Below, one piece after another: positions 10,539 through 23,700 of a stretch of 64,000 nucleotides of DNA. A model generated the notes under the pieces. It was not told where the DNA came from and did not search any database. It saw only the letters and a list, made by a program, of their open reading frames with translations. The stretch covers positions 505,164,942 to 505,228,941 of the forward strand of contig NC_081410.1 in NCBI RefSeq assembly GCF_030272615.1. Reading direction: 5' to 3'. Numbering within the stretch: position 1 is the stretch's first letter; every line of letters starts with the position of its first letter. This stretch comes from Cryptomeria japonica. Taxonomy: Eukaryota; Streptophyta; Pinopsida; Cupressales; Cupressaceae. Position numbers and translations under genes: made by a program.

Positions 10539-11292
10539 TGTTGACGTGTATTTTGTACACAATCATACACAGAATAAAATACCAATAGGCATCTTATCCT
10601 CTCTTGAGAAAATAGTCTCTAACTGCTGAAGATTTGCATAAAGGATCAGTTAGGAAGACTCCAAGGTTCTGTTAGTAGGGTCTCTACGTGTGGACAAGCT
10701 TCCAGCGGTATGATGTGATTTGCTGTTTCCTTCAAGGGGTCTTACGCATTCTGAAAGTTCAAGATTTGCTAAACTAAGGAAACTTTCAAAAATAACAAAA
10801 GAGTAGGGTTTGAAAGAGGTCTAATCTAATCTAACCCTAAGAATGACTTCGTGTAGACAAGACTTGGCAAGATTCAACCAACTTCATTTTGTTACCTTAG
10901 AAGATCGCATCAATTTCAATTGAGTTTTTATCTTATGGCAAAATTGAAGTTGGTTGAATCTTGCCAAGTCTTGTCTACACGAAGTCATTCTTAGGGTTAG
11001 ATTACATTAGACCTCTTTCAAACCCTACTCTTTTGTTATTTTTGAAAGTTTCCTTAGTTTAGCAAATCTTGAACTTTCGGAATGCGTAAGACCCCTTGAA
11101 GGAAACAGCAAATCACATCATACTGCTGGAAGCTTGTCCACACGTAGAGACCCTACTAACAGAACCTTGGAGTCTTCCTAACTGATCCTTTATGCGAATC
11201 TTCAGCAGTTAGAGACTATTTTCTCAAGAGAGGATAAGATGCCTATTGGTATTTTATTCTGTGTATGATTGTGTACAAAATACACGTCAACA
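10539..11292. repeat. 754-bp near-perfect palindrome at the 5' LTR position
   Basis: The left arm (10539-10891) and right arm (10939-11292) are reverse complements, separated by 47 bases. By eye I count four substitutions and one single-base indel over about 353 bp. The outer ends are TGTTGACGTG and CACGTCAACA, so the block starts with TG and ends with CA like an LTR, and a primer-binding-site-like sequence abuts its left end. It is either an LTR that is itself a hairpin or an LTR rearranged by a template switch. Transcripts through it would fold into a long double strand. A bacterial or organellar origin is not suggested by anything here. Confidence 0.85.
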
Positions 11293-13466
11293 GTACGGAG
11301 AGCACATTTCAAGAGGTATTCTATCAGCTGTTTCAAATACCTAGACTACTATGGAGTGTATGGATAAATCCATACAGATGTCACAAAAGTTGTGAGCTAA
11401 AGCCAATGAGTTCAATCAAGTATTTCAAGATCAATTGGCGCAACAATTACATCTCACCAAGACTGATCAGGCTAAAGTGGCAATCAAGGACAAAGAATTG
11501 GCCGAAAAAGATCGCCAGTTAGAAAATAAAGTTGTGGAGATCAAGAAAACTAAGTGTGAATTGGTTGAAGCTGTACAAATGGTGAAAGCTGCTCAGGAAT
11601 GAGAGCTCCTAGTTGCTCATCATTCAAACTTCATCCAGATGAGGCATATAGCTTGCAATAAAACATCTCTTTGACATCCAATCCTTCATCCTCTATTTAT
11701 CTACCTCCAAGGTTGTCCTCTCACCCAATTCCTTATTAAATATTTAGTTATTTTTCTTTTGCCTTCTGATTTTGTTTGCTAGTCATTTGGACAACTTTCA
11801 TTTTGGGTAGTTTGATGTAATCAATAAATAATAATATTAGTTTTGTTGTTAGTCAGCAAAGTTAGTTCTCTATTGTAAAGTAGTTGATATTTGCCAACGG
11901 TTGGTAGTCCTCAACAACCATTGACCACCTCATACATATTTCTATTTTAAACATGATCTACTATTTGCCATGTTGGTGTCCTCTTGTTCTTTACTATAAG
12001 CTATTATTTTTCCTTTGGAAACCCTTTTTTTAATTGGCCTAGGACAAACTTTTCTTCCTTGACAAGGGATGGTGCACAAGTGAGCTTTTATTCGAAAATA
12101 CGAGCTTGTACTCTTTCCCACATTGGCTACAACGCCAAAGCAAACCCCCACCACCAAGAATTTGTTGAATCATTGTTGTATGTCGCCAAAGAGGCAACAT
12201 TGCATAGAATTTAAAAGAACTACTTTCATTTTGAACAATCGAATTAGAACTTCTAGTCATTTTGTATGAAGTTAAAATGAAAAACATTACAAATTAACAA
12301 TACTACAATTGAAAAAGAAACGGGCATTATAACCCCTTATTATCTAAGTTACGGATTCGACCCCCAAAAAAAATCTTGGGTACGGGTACGGGTACATCCG
12401 TACATACATATATATATATATATATATTTTAATTTTATATATATATGTATACATATATTATATATATGTTCAAACATCAAAATTATATATATGTTTTGAT
12501 GCATTTCATGCATCATAAGGGGCAAAATTAGGGTTTAGATGTTAAAAAAATATTAAAAGTGTTTTTTATTGTTTTTTGTGTTTTTATGACCCGTGGGCTC
12601 TGTTTTTGGGAACCCACGGGCCTTGGTTCTCTTGGGTCCATCCGGGTCCTGCCCAGGTGGTTGGGTTCTCTGTGGGTCCTTCGTGGCAGGACCCACAGAG
12701 AACCCAGCCACCTAGGCAAGACCCGAGAGGAACCTAGGGAGAACCCGGGGAGAGCCAGGACTGGGCAAGAACCAGGACCCAGACCCAACCCATTTTGCCA
12801 AGAACCGGTATCTTAGCTTATTATGCATAAAAAGTTCAAAAAATTTATTCAAAATTTGAAAAAATAAAAGATTTACTTATCTTTGATAGCTAAATCTTTC
12901 TTGTGCAGCGATACCTAACCTTTTGGTGTAGGTCTTACTTCCGTTGAGCCCTCACCTACAAAAAATAATGAAGCAACCTTAAAAACCCAACAATGACAGC
13001 TTGGAGGGAAAACTGCACTTCTTGGTGTTTTGTGCTTGTCAAATGAGTTGCAAACGCCAAATACCCTCACTTTAGGAGGAATGAATTGGGGAGAGTGCAA
13101 AGATTAAAAAAATGTTTTTTTTGTTGTTGCAAAAACTCACTTTTTGGCATCCCCAAAAATTCATACACCTCAAGTATGCCCTGGTAGTACCTTGGGTGTA
13201 CCTAGAGGCATACCAAGACCGTATCCGAACCCATATCATACCAATATGCATACCTAGACCAAAAGATAGGTTCCCAATAACATAGCTTTAGGACATTAGC
13301 ATCCCTGCTCTAGTGTCCCTAGCCAATGTGAACGCCCATTTTCTTTCAAACCCTAATCTTTGCCTTACTACATTAGCAATGGCCCATTTGTCCAAATTAG
13401 CCTACTTAAGAAACCTTCCCTCATTTGGAAACTCTCTTACACACTCTTTATGCATTCCTCTAGCTT
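11293..13466. other. Non-coding stretch between elements with a coiled-coil ORF relic
   Basis: About 11399-11602 reads in one plus frame as a Lys/Glu-rich coiled-coil piece (AIKDKELAEKDRQLENK) ending at a TGA. It is probably the remains of an older retroelement ORF into which the gypsy element inserted. An alternating AT run lies at 12404-12475 just after GGTACG-type short repeats. A strong GC-rich hairpin lies at 12653-12716. No intact gene was recognised. Confidence 0.4.
12653..12716. repeat. GC-rich hairpin, about 28-bp stem and 7-base loop
   Basis: GGGTTCTCTGTGGGTCCT (12663-12680) is followed, after TCGTGGC, by its exact reverse complement (12688-12705). The pairing extends outward with few mismatches to CCAGGTGG on the left and CCACCTAGG on the right. 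It lies in a locally GC-rich block (about 12585-12790) with further ACCCGTGGG and CCCACGGG inverted words. The ORFs visible on both strands here are a by-product of the inverted repeat. Confidence 0.75.
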
Positions 13467-13471
13467 ACACG

Positions 13472-14799
13472 TGTTAGCAACAACCAAGAAGGAAAACTGA
13501 GAGGGGGGGGTGAACCAATTTTCACCGGATTAGACAAATTAAGCACAATCTCAAATCCAAATAACTGCAGCAAGAATAAAGATAAACATAATAGCACAAA
13601 CACACATAACACCAAGATTTTGACGTGGAAAACCTGGTTAAGGGAAAAACCACGGTGTGGGAACCTACACACAATAAGATGATACTCTACAGTTGTTCAT
13701 GTAAATATTACAATGGGGAATGCACATGCATTCAGGCACACTGCCTAGAGCTCATTGCTCAAAATAAGATGACGCAGAAGGCTCCAACCCTGAGGGAAGG
13801 CTCACTACCTTACAATAAGATTCGGAGTACAATCCAGATTACATGAACTGCAAATATAGCATCTGCTAATGCTTGATGACAGTTCCGGTTAAGCACATTT
13901 GTCTGCCCTGCAACAATCTTTGCTCAATACACCACACCGAAGTATAAATTTGCTTAAGCATACATACACTTCTCACTGATAGTGCAAACACAACATCGAC
14001 ACCTAAATTACATGACTATACCACCTATTTATACAATTCATCAACCTTGACTACAAGGTCGATCAAACCCTCAAACCTCAATTACAAATTTACATCACAC
14101 GATACATATATGAACCACCGGACCAATACAATGATATACATGACATAGCATGGACCTAAATCAAATCTCCAAACACGCATCACCACCGGAAATCTCTCCA
14201 AGATCAACCACAACACGCTGCACCACCAAGAATACTGCATAACACAAAGAATATCACCGGATTAGCAAAATCACCAAGAACTTGCACAAAGATCAATGCA
14301 GACCACCAAAACAAATAGGACACGATCAGGAAACACCAACAAGCATGTTAGAACCATCTGCAATAGCTGCACCAACACCACTTATTCAAATCTTCATCGA
14401 TCAACACACTAACTCACAGGAACACTCAACAGCAGCAATTCGGACTAGAAAGATAACTTGCGAAGCACCAAATCACGAACCATCTGAACTGAAGATACAC
14501 GTGAACATCCAAATCATTTTCCCAAATCCGCAGCCAAAGATATAATCATACCGAATCAAACACCAAACTCTGCCAACCACTGCACAGAAAAACTGAACTA
14601 TAAACCGGATCAAATAATATGATCAAGCAATCTTCTGGATCACCAAAACCAATAAGGAATGAAGTATTCCAGAATCCAAAACAGATAAATCATCCATATC
14701 AACTCAATGCAATCACCAGAACACCAAACAGCTCTCAAAGCACAGGAATATGTTGACATCAATGACAACAACATATCCTAGCAGCAACAATATCCAACA
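13472..14799. mobile_element. Solo LTR, 1328 bp, with target-site duplication ACACG
   Basis: The block begins TGTTAGCAACAACC and ends ATATCCAACA, so it has TG and CA termini within short inverted ends (TGTT and AACA). The five bases ACACG occur immediately before it (13467-13471) and immediately after it (14800-14804), the 5-bp duplication expected for LTR retrotransposon insertion. No internal retroviral-like coding sequence is present, so this is a solo LTR left by recombination between two LTRs. It contains repeated ACCGGA words and a run of eight G residues near its start. The superfamily cannot be told from the LTR alone. Confidence 0.85.
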
Positions 14800-14804
14800 A
14801 CACG

Positions 14805-17750
14805 CTCTCCCTCTCCCGTATGAAGTTTTACAGTTACCCACTAGCCAATTTGTAGATATTTTGTTGATGATTCAAAGCTAAAACTCTACTGCAAATCTTT
14901 TAGCATATCCTTGGGCATCCTTCATCACCCATTCCTCTCCATAGACAAGCACTACACACTTTCCTAATTTAAGAACATTCTAGGGCACTCCTCATTACAT
15001 CTACCCACTAGCACTCTAGGAATCATACACACCTGAAACTAAGCAATCTACTTAGGCTGAAATATGCTGAATGAGGTAGACTACAAACCCTAACAACTAT
15101 TTTTCCTTCCCCCGCAGACTTTTATAGGTTGTTTCTTACTCCTACCAGCACATCCTTCAGTTCTGCAAGCACCATAGAGTACTATTTTTGGTGAGCAACT
15201 TCAGAAAGTTTGGGAGCTTCACAGTCAAAGGACACTACCATCTGAGGAGGGTCACTAGTGCATGCCCTAGTCACAAGCATGCTTGGCAGGAGGTTTATGT
15301 CTGATAGAGTTTCTAGAACTTCTGCAGACCTCCAGAACATCTCCCAGATGCTCCTTCAGTATCTTCTAGCCTTCTGCCACTACTGGATCAGCTCCAAACT
15401 TTGAAACAGACGTGCTTTTCTATTCCTAATCCCTTTCCGTTGCAGTTTTTTGTTCAATCTCAATTCCTGTGCTTTGTTTTGCTTAGCATAAATGTGAATT
15501 CATTTACTTTACTGTTATTTGAAAAGAAATCAGATTATAAGTAGCATATCACATTTCATAGATAAAATAAATTGTTCTATAGACTGGAGGGTGGTTTATT
15601 TTTATCTATGCTCAAATCTTAATTTTCTTCATTCTAAATTTGAATTGCTGATTCATGCTTACCGGACAAAGGATTTAACACTTTGTTGGTTCAACAGTGT
15701 TGTTTGAAGTTGGGTAGTGTTGATTGCTGCTGCTGGGCAAAATCTGCAATTTCAATGAAGCATGTAGATAGCGCCATTTCATTTTGTTTGCTGTTGACTA
15801 TCTAAAATGTGAATAATCAGTTAGCAAACAGGGTAGAGTTGTGTAGGGTTAGGTAATAGGTGGGGGCTATGTCCCAGTTTTATTTTAATTTTATTCATTT
15901 CGCCAAGGTGGATGTCTATCAGAATTAAGAGTCATCATTGGAGGATAACTCTCGTACTGGAGATGCATCTCTCCTTTTGGTGATTTGTCTTCAAGGCCTT
16001 TGGTGGTTATATTTTATGAAAGTATGAATTAGAAATACACACTTCTAATTGACTTATGCTGTATATACTGATTCCCGAGAATATGGGTAGAAAGATTTAC
16101 TATAAGTTTTAGAATGCTCAAACCTGCAATTGGTTTCCACAGATTTGCTATTAATTTTCTAACTGACAGTATCATTGTTGATATCTGAACTTATTAAAAT
16201 CCAATGATGGATAATATCATAATAGTCAAGAGATGGATTGACTTATCTTTTATTGAAATTCTAGGTATTTGTCAATTCAGTGCATGGACTATTATCAAAC
16301 ATCTCTAACCACAAATGGCATATTTAATATTTTCCTTCTTGTATTCTAATTTTTGTTTAGTGGAAATAGATTTGCATCTTGCACTTCAGCTGCACCGAAT
16401 GCAAGTAGACTTGAATTAATATGTAAAACAAATAACTCGGAAATGTTGACTCTATGTTGTTTCCCATCAAGACTCTAGTATTGTTTATATTTTCTTGTGC
16501 TATCATGGCCAATGAGAGTTTGATTCCGAAACAAAGTGTTTATCAAGCCCCACAATGCTTATAGGCTTTGGCCAAAATGCACATTTTGAAGAAGTGGCTG
16601 ATTGGCAATATTTGAACTATAAGGACAAAAAGAGTATCTTGTTACTTAATATCCCATTGATTTAAGAAATTAAATTAAAGGTCCCAACTTGAACATTTGG
16701 TGTACTTGTTATGCTCTATACAGAGGTGCAAGACTCGCCAATAAAACAAGTCTGCATAGAAAGGAGTGACTCGAATGTGTAGTGACTGCTTGCATAAACA
16801 TGAATATGTCAACTTTTAGGATGTAAATCAGTCTTGGAGATAGTCAATGCCATATAAGGTTCATGTCATTGATCTCAGATAATAGAAACTTGTAAATGCT
16901 CTCTTGCTGTGACAGAATAATTGCATCTACTAGATACTTCGATGCATCTACCATTTAATTAACATTTACTTTAGTGTAAGGTTCATGTAAATCAAAAGTG
17001 AGTTACATAAGTTAAATTTGCCTTGTAATGTATATTGAATCTTGATGAACCACAGCTTACGTGGAATGCTGTAGTAAAGATTATGTGGCCCTTGGATTGC
17101 TTTTCTTCATGTATGTATGTTGGAAACATCAGAAGCGAGTTTTTGGCAATGATCATCATCTTTTTTGTAGCCTTAGATCAAACAAGATGGCCCAAATGAA
17201 GAGTTCTTCAAGCATCCAGCCTACACTGAGCACATTTTACATAAGCATCCTATTTCAAAGCAGTAATTTCTGGATTAAATTTTTTGGGACTTACATGGCT
17301 TAGTGGTATTTGATTGCCTTATGACTGGTCCTTGGTAGAAGTTTGACAGTTACATCAGTTGTCTTATGTTTTTTGCATTTAGAGCTACGACCTTTTGTTA
17401 TGAAACCTGATTGAGCTTGTGTAGATAATTAAGTGCAGAAGATCAAAATTTTAACTTGATTAAATTGACATCTTGCTTCAGAATTGGCTTCATCCATTAG
17501 ATCCCATTTTAGAACCAAGTTTAACATCTTTCAACAAATATTGAGCAGAATGAGAATTGGACATCTAAATCCGTAGGGCTACATGTATCTACTGACATAT
17601 AAATATGTAAAAGACTATGTTCATAGATAAATGCCTCATTTCTTTTCAAACTCTTTATATAATTTAAAAAATGTGGAAGTATTCAATCAATGCAAAACTT
17701 ATTAAACCTCTAATTCTTTATGAGGAATGATAGCTATTCTTTGTGAACAG
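14805..17750. other. Presumed intron or 5' flank of the HISN1 gene, nothing coding seen
   Basis: I looked for the missing N-terminal HISN1 exons here in all plus-strand frames by eye and did not find them. The stretch is AT-rich and unremarkable. If the gene is intact it is part of an intron whose 5' end lies further left, possibly outside the window. Confidence 0.4.
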
Positions 17751-20700
17751 GGTGACGAAGACTTGATCCTTGTGCATGATGCTCTCAACTATGGGGAGTG
17801 TCACTTGTCCATCGCAGTAAGTCGCATTCCAAGTGCTGCTTCTTCTTTTGCCATTATTTATATTTAATATTTCTCATGTCATTGTAGCATAATTTAGTCA
17901 TATGGTATTTGGTCACTTGTTGCAGATTCCAAAGTATGGAATTTTTGAGAACATCTCATCTATGGATGAACTAGGAGCCATGCCTCAGTGGACTGCTGAT
18001 AGGCCTTTACGCATTGCAACAGGATTCACTTATGTATGCTATTTCACAGTTGAAATATTTGTTCATGAAGTTCTGTACTTGCATTCCTAGTCTATCTTAA
18101 GTATTCCAATATAGTGTCTTTTCTTATTTTTTCTAAGCATTACTAGAACAATATTAATTCCTGAGTGCCTGGAATAGTATGGAAAAGGGTTAAGAGGTTT
18201 CATTTCTTTGCAGCTAGGTCCAAAATTTGCAAAGGAGAAGGGTTTAAAGTATGTCAAATTCTCCACAGCTGATGGAGCACTGGAAGCTGCTCCTGCGGTA
18301 ATAAATCTTGTTTTTTCAACTTCAGTGGTGTTATGATTGTTTTAATTAGTGAATATTTTAATTGCTTATGTTTCTTCTCTTACACAACTAGACAATAATT
18401 TATTTTTAGTTATTTATTTCCAATGATGGAGATGTTAGAAGAATGAATGCACAGATATTTAAAGAACTGTGTGGCACATACACCAAGCTTGTACTTATTA
18501 TTATACGGGGAAGTTACATTGGTGGTTGTAACTGACATGAAAATGCGCTCAAGATTTCCACTACAAGGTGAAATCCCACCCATGGAAAATTCCTTGACAA
18601 CATTCAAAAGATATGGAAGATTCACCAAGTGTTAGGGCAAAAGATTGTTTCAAATCATGAAGATCGCTTATGTGCAAATTTCTATTTTTAGTACAGCTGC
18701 ATTGGGCTGTTGACAAATCCAGCAATGGCTATTTTCAGGCGAAGGATATGAGCCTATATTAGGGATATTATATTTAATTAGCTGTTTTAGAATTAGTTTG
18801 CCTTTAAGTAGTTTTCTTTCCATTTTTTTTGCAGATAAGGGATGGGATTGATATAAAGCAGTACTTTTGAGATTTATTATTATTATTTTTGAATCCCAAA
18901 AAACACTTTATTTAAACCTATAAATAATTGCTTTGAGCACATAAATTCTCAATGATGGTTGAAGTTGGACTTATGCTACAAAAACTGATGTTTAGTACAA
19001 GAGATTGTATATTTAGCCGATAGGCTATATATTGTGAGGTTTTAGTTGAAACTTGTCTCATGCCGGGAACCATTTTTAAGTCGCTGTTAAACTGGGGTTG
19101 TTTACTGGTTTTCTATTGCCTGCCAAATTTTCCAGGCACAAGAAATTGTGTCAAATCAAATCAAATCAGGTTCATTTAATTTGAGATCAAATCGGATTTC
19201 AATTATTCAGAGTAGCCGGAAACTATTTTGCCCCACCCTGGGCACGCTTATCCTCGTATCCAATACAGCCCGGATACATGTCGAATACTGTACCCCCACG
19301 TGTGCCCAAAAAACCTTGATTTCCAACCATGATAGATACTATGTGATTTGATTTTTAAAAAATTTGACGTAAATCTTCCTAAATTTAATTTTAAAAAACT
19401 TCATTCATGCATTTTTAAACAAAACCTACACCAAATGAGATAGACAAATGAAATGTTTTTCTATTTCAGTGACCCATTTTTGGGGTTATCTTCCAATGCA
19501 ACTCTACTATTTTTGCATATTGTAAAATGTTAAATCAACTTATAATTATTTATGTAGCAATTATGTGTCTATATTGCTTTTGAAGTAATGAAAATTTCCT
19601 CAAATAACTTAGAAAATTGTTTTAAATATATGTGTATATGTTTTTTATGAATGACGTATTTAGTTGTATCCATATTTAGGGTCTTAAAAAATGGTCGTAT
19701 CTGTATCCGTATCCATGCAACTTTGCAATTAATTTGAGATCAAATCGAATTTTAAATCAAATCTGTAAATTCTATCCGATCAGATCAAGAAAGGGTAGCC
19801 GAATAAAGAGAATTGTAGGAGTGTTTATTAAAGAGCATTGGAGACGCTGAGTAATCTCTGCAAGTTAGTCAAGACGCGGGTTGAGCACAACATTAAGACA
19901 GGGCATCGATATCTGAACGACAGGCAAACTTTCAAAGGCTTTCCTATGGTGGGTTATAATCACCTTTTGCAGAGTTCTTCGGGTTGCCAGACCGATGCCC
20001 GCAATAAGGAGAACGATCTATGCCCATGGAAGGCAAAGGAATTAAAAAGCAATGATACTATTTGCATTTGGGACATAGAACTGAAGGGCAACTTCTATCA
20101 TCATACTTCCATTGCAATCCCTCTGTTGAGAAGCCATTAGAGACTTGAAGCAGCTTCGCAACATGGATCCAAGTGCATTGTGCACCTTTAGTTCGTATGT
20201 GGGAGTGGGATTTCGATATTTTAAGAAGTCCACTGATTATTTGTCCCATAAGGAAGACAACGTGAATTTGTGTACTTCCGTTATCAAGAGTCGTGAAGGC
20301 CATGGTGGAATGGGCATGTAATTGATGTGATTGAACATACACTTTTGCACAAGTATGGAGGAGTGTCGCACTAGGGGAAGAATCGGGTCTATACTTTCGA
20401 TGGAGCAGCCAAACGAACAGTGAATCTGGGCAAGTTTTTGGAGGTAAAGAAATAGTTGGGCATATACAAGGTGGAAGGAGGCGTGGAGCGAGTCCTCACA
20501 TCATTAATTTTATCAATCCCTACTTCAAATGCATTGTGCAGGGCCGTCATATCCTTATTCTCTTAAGCAGTCCTCCCTCTCCTCTCAGGAGAATTGACAA
20601 ACTCATATATATTTCGCTCAATGTGCCTATCTAGCAAAACTTTTGCAATCAATGTTTCCACCCCTGTCATATCATTGTTGTCTTCCACGGTCATAAAATC

Positions 20701-23700
20701 ATTGAAAACTTTGTTTAGTGCGAATCGTGTTAGTGAAGCTGCGTGCCAACAGGCATGCTTGGAGGATTGTTTTTGCACAGTAGTTATCCATGCCAATATG
20801 AACGGATTAGGGTATTGTTGGAAGAAGTCATTGCCTCTAAGAGATGGCGGTGCAAGTTGCACCATAACAACTTTTGTCAAAGTATCCAAAACTACCACTT
20901 GCGCTTAGTGGTATAACTTCTTTTGAATCTAATAATAATGTAATAATCCCTCAAACAGTTTGCTGATTGTTCCAATAATGATGTAAGAAAAATAATTGCA
21001 GTTTGTGTTAATCTAGACAAATGAGACCCTTTTCCATTTTATGTCACAATCATGGAGTTGTCAAGATGTGCATGCTTGTTTCAATTTCAGAGAACAATGT
21101 GCATTGTAATAGAACCAAATTGTCTCTTTTAGTATTTCATTCCCATACAATCTATATGCAGAGCACATATATAATCTAGATAGAATGAAACATCGAAAGT
21201 TGAAGATGACACTGGCTATGTGGACACGTGTTGGAATTGGTGTTTTTGTTCCAATATATGCAGTCAATTTCCAACAGAAGAAGGCTCGATCTTGCCCTTC
21301 AAAAATTTCATCAGTTCTCGTTCCAATGGTAGCATTAGTATTGTAGACGATACCCAAATGAATTTTCATAGAAACCCACAACAAAGGAGAGAGAAGAGCA
21401 AGTAGTGGTCTTTATGCCAAAACCATGGATGTTTTGGGTATTTAGCTGGTTAGAAGGCTATATAAAGCCAAATTCTACAACAATTTGATTTGATGTGTGG
21501 GACCATTCATGGTGCCTACATGAAATTTGTATATAAATAGAAAAAATTATAGGGATGGAGTTTCCTTTAGCTGGGTCATCATAGGTAAGTCCATTCACTA
21601 TCATGTCTTATGTCACACATAAATTAACAATGCATATCTCTAATCGATTGTCACATTACAATTAAGAATGACTCATTTGAATAAATCACAATGGCATATG
21701 ACAATGATTAATAATATGGAATTGGAACATGAAAAAATGTAATAGCATATTTGAACGATGAGGGGAAAAGTACAATCACATTACAAGGGTCCTAGATTTA
21801 TGATCAAATATGTTTTTCAAGGGACACTACATGATCTTAAGTTTCTTAAGTTTCTTTTTATTTGTTTACAAGTTAATGAAACTAGGAATCAAATAATTTG
21901 AATCATGGTTTCTATAATTGAGAATAAAGGACCAAATAATTGTAGGAAACTCTAGAAGTTAATCCAACACTAACTCTCATTCAAACCATTCACCTCCTAT
22001 AGGGTGTAGTGGGAGGCGTAAAAAAATTTGTCATGTAGAACAAATAATAAATTGAGATTGGTATCACACATACAATTGAACTTGTAAAAAAGACACATGT
22101 TTATATATAAAAGACATACAAAGAATGAAAACGTAGCAACCTTAAAGCAAAGTTCAAGAAATAGGACATATGGAAGATACAATCTTTGAGGGATAGCACA
22201 TACATATCTTAATAATATCACTTCTACTTGATGAATTAAAGAAATGGTCTAAATAAAAATTACACTAACTTTGAGATTTTCACCAAGAAAGCACAAAAAA
22301 AAAAAAACAATTACCCTCATAATTTTAATGTGAAAATCAAAAAATACATCCATTAAAAAGAGCATTATAAATTAGTTATTTTAATGGTTCAAATTTTGTG
22401 TCATTATTGAATATTATTAATATTAATAAACTAAGATATCTTTAAATTTCATTATTTCTTATAAGATCATAAAAAATATTTTAAATTATCACATTCATGA
22501 AGTTTTTGAATGAATAATAGCAACTAAAGTTATTGGCAAATAGTTTATACTTTATACACATTTATAGTCTTATTGCTCAAGCATTGTATAGAATAACTCC
22601 TAAAAACTATAAATGTGTAGTTCTTAGTTGGCATGCCTTCAAAATATTTTTGGACTGTGTCATGCCCATATTTCCATATGGACATAACACTCAAACCACC
22701 AAATTATAACCATTACTTAGTCCAACACGAACAAAACCCTAATACTAACATTAAAACTTGGTCCATTAATCTTTATAACCATTACTTAGGTATTGCCCTA
22801 TTTAAAGATTTTTACTATCGTTTAATTTAATACAAACTTAACACTCATAAAAAAAACACAAAATGATTACTCATGTTTGAGTAAAGTTATATGGGTGATA
22901 TGATTGGTTGCAGTGTACACAACAAAGGTACCACACAATGCCAATATTGCCAAACTACTAAAAAACAACATTTGATAAAAAATCACTCCATTGCTCCCTA
23001 TGTTGGTATAAAAAATACCAATTCCAATTTAAATGCAAATTACTAATTCTAACACCAACATATTTTTTAAACAAATAAACCATAACAAAGGAAATAAAAG
23101 CATTCTTGTCAAAAAGTGTTCTTAAATCTCAAGAATTAATTGTCTAATGCAGTGTCCCCCTATGGGCCAATGTAGAACTCATCCACTTGCGAGTTCATAG
23201 ATAAAAGTGAAGTAAGACAAATCTATAGGTTGCTATAAATAGAATATTTTTACTTAGCAACTTAAGTATGTTTACATCTTGTCATCTAGCTGGTGTCAAC
23301 TGATTTTGAAGTGTAAATTTCATTAAATTTTGAAATTAATTTATTTGCATGCTCTTCATTGTAGTGTTAAAATAATTGTAGTTCTTGGTAAATTTGTTGA
23401 TATTTTACTTTTTTGGTATCTCGACTTTGATACTTTGTTGATACTTTACTAAGTTGATTGAAAGCTATCACAACTCTACAAAATAATGACCTCCATGAGG
23501 GTTTATCAGTCGTGTTATTAGTTTTCAATTTATATTGGTAGTACAAGTATAAAATTTAATTTCAAATTAAATGCTAATGTTTTAAGGAATTAATATGTCA
23601 ACATTGAAAATTCTCTTATGAGAGTCAATTTATTGTTAATGGGGTGTCATAGAAAGGGATAGTTGGACACATGTCTTGTGCTAAAGTGCTTGAAATTTTG

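Larger units (their letters stand above)
1..11292 (-). mobile_element. Ty3/gypsy LTR retrotransposon, Tat/Ogre-like, nearly intact coding region
   Basis: Reading the minus strand, the order is palindromic LTR-like block (11292-10539), primer-binding-site-like sequence, Gag, protease, extra RNase H, RT, RNase H, integrase, and a long repeat-bearing 3' region that runs to the window edge. The RT-RNaseH-integrase order places it in Ty3/gypsy. An additional RNase H is a known mark of the plant Tat lineage, and long variable 3' regions with tandem repeats are also known there. The coding region has only two in-frame stops (10218-10220 and 5472-5474), so the copy is relatively young. The right flank at 11293 looks like part of another old element. 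The 3' LTR is not in the window, so the left limit given is the window edge. Confidence 0.8.

Noticed and set aside
10539-11292. Two separate LTRs in head-to-head orientation
   Set aside because: A single arm does not end in CA at the centre of the palindrome, so each arm alone is not a complete LTR; not fully excluded.
12528-12816. Overlapping ORFs on both strands with similar protein text
   Set aside because: They mirror each other because of the inverted repeat at 12653-12716.
13472-15095. Longer LTR ending at CTAACA (15095)
   Set aside because: The flanks ACACG and ACTAT do not match, whereas the end at 14799 gives a perfect 5-bp duplication.
14805-17750. N-terminal HISN1 exons upstream of 17751
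   Set aside because: No plus-strand text resembling the conserved LGLPSKGRMA region was found.
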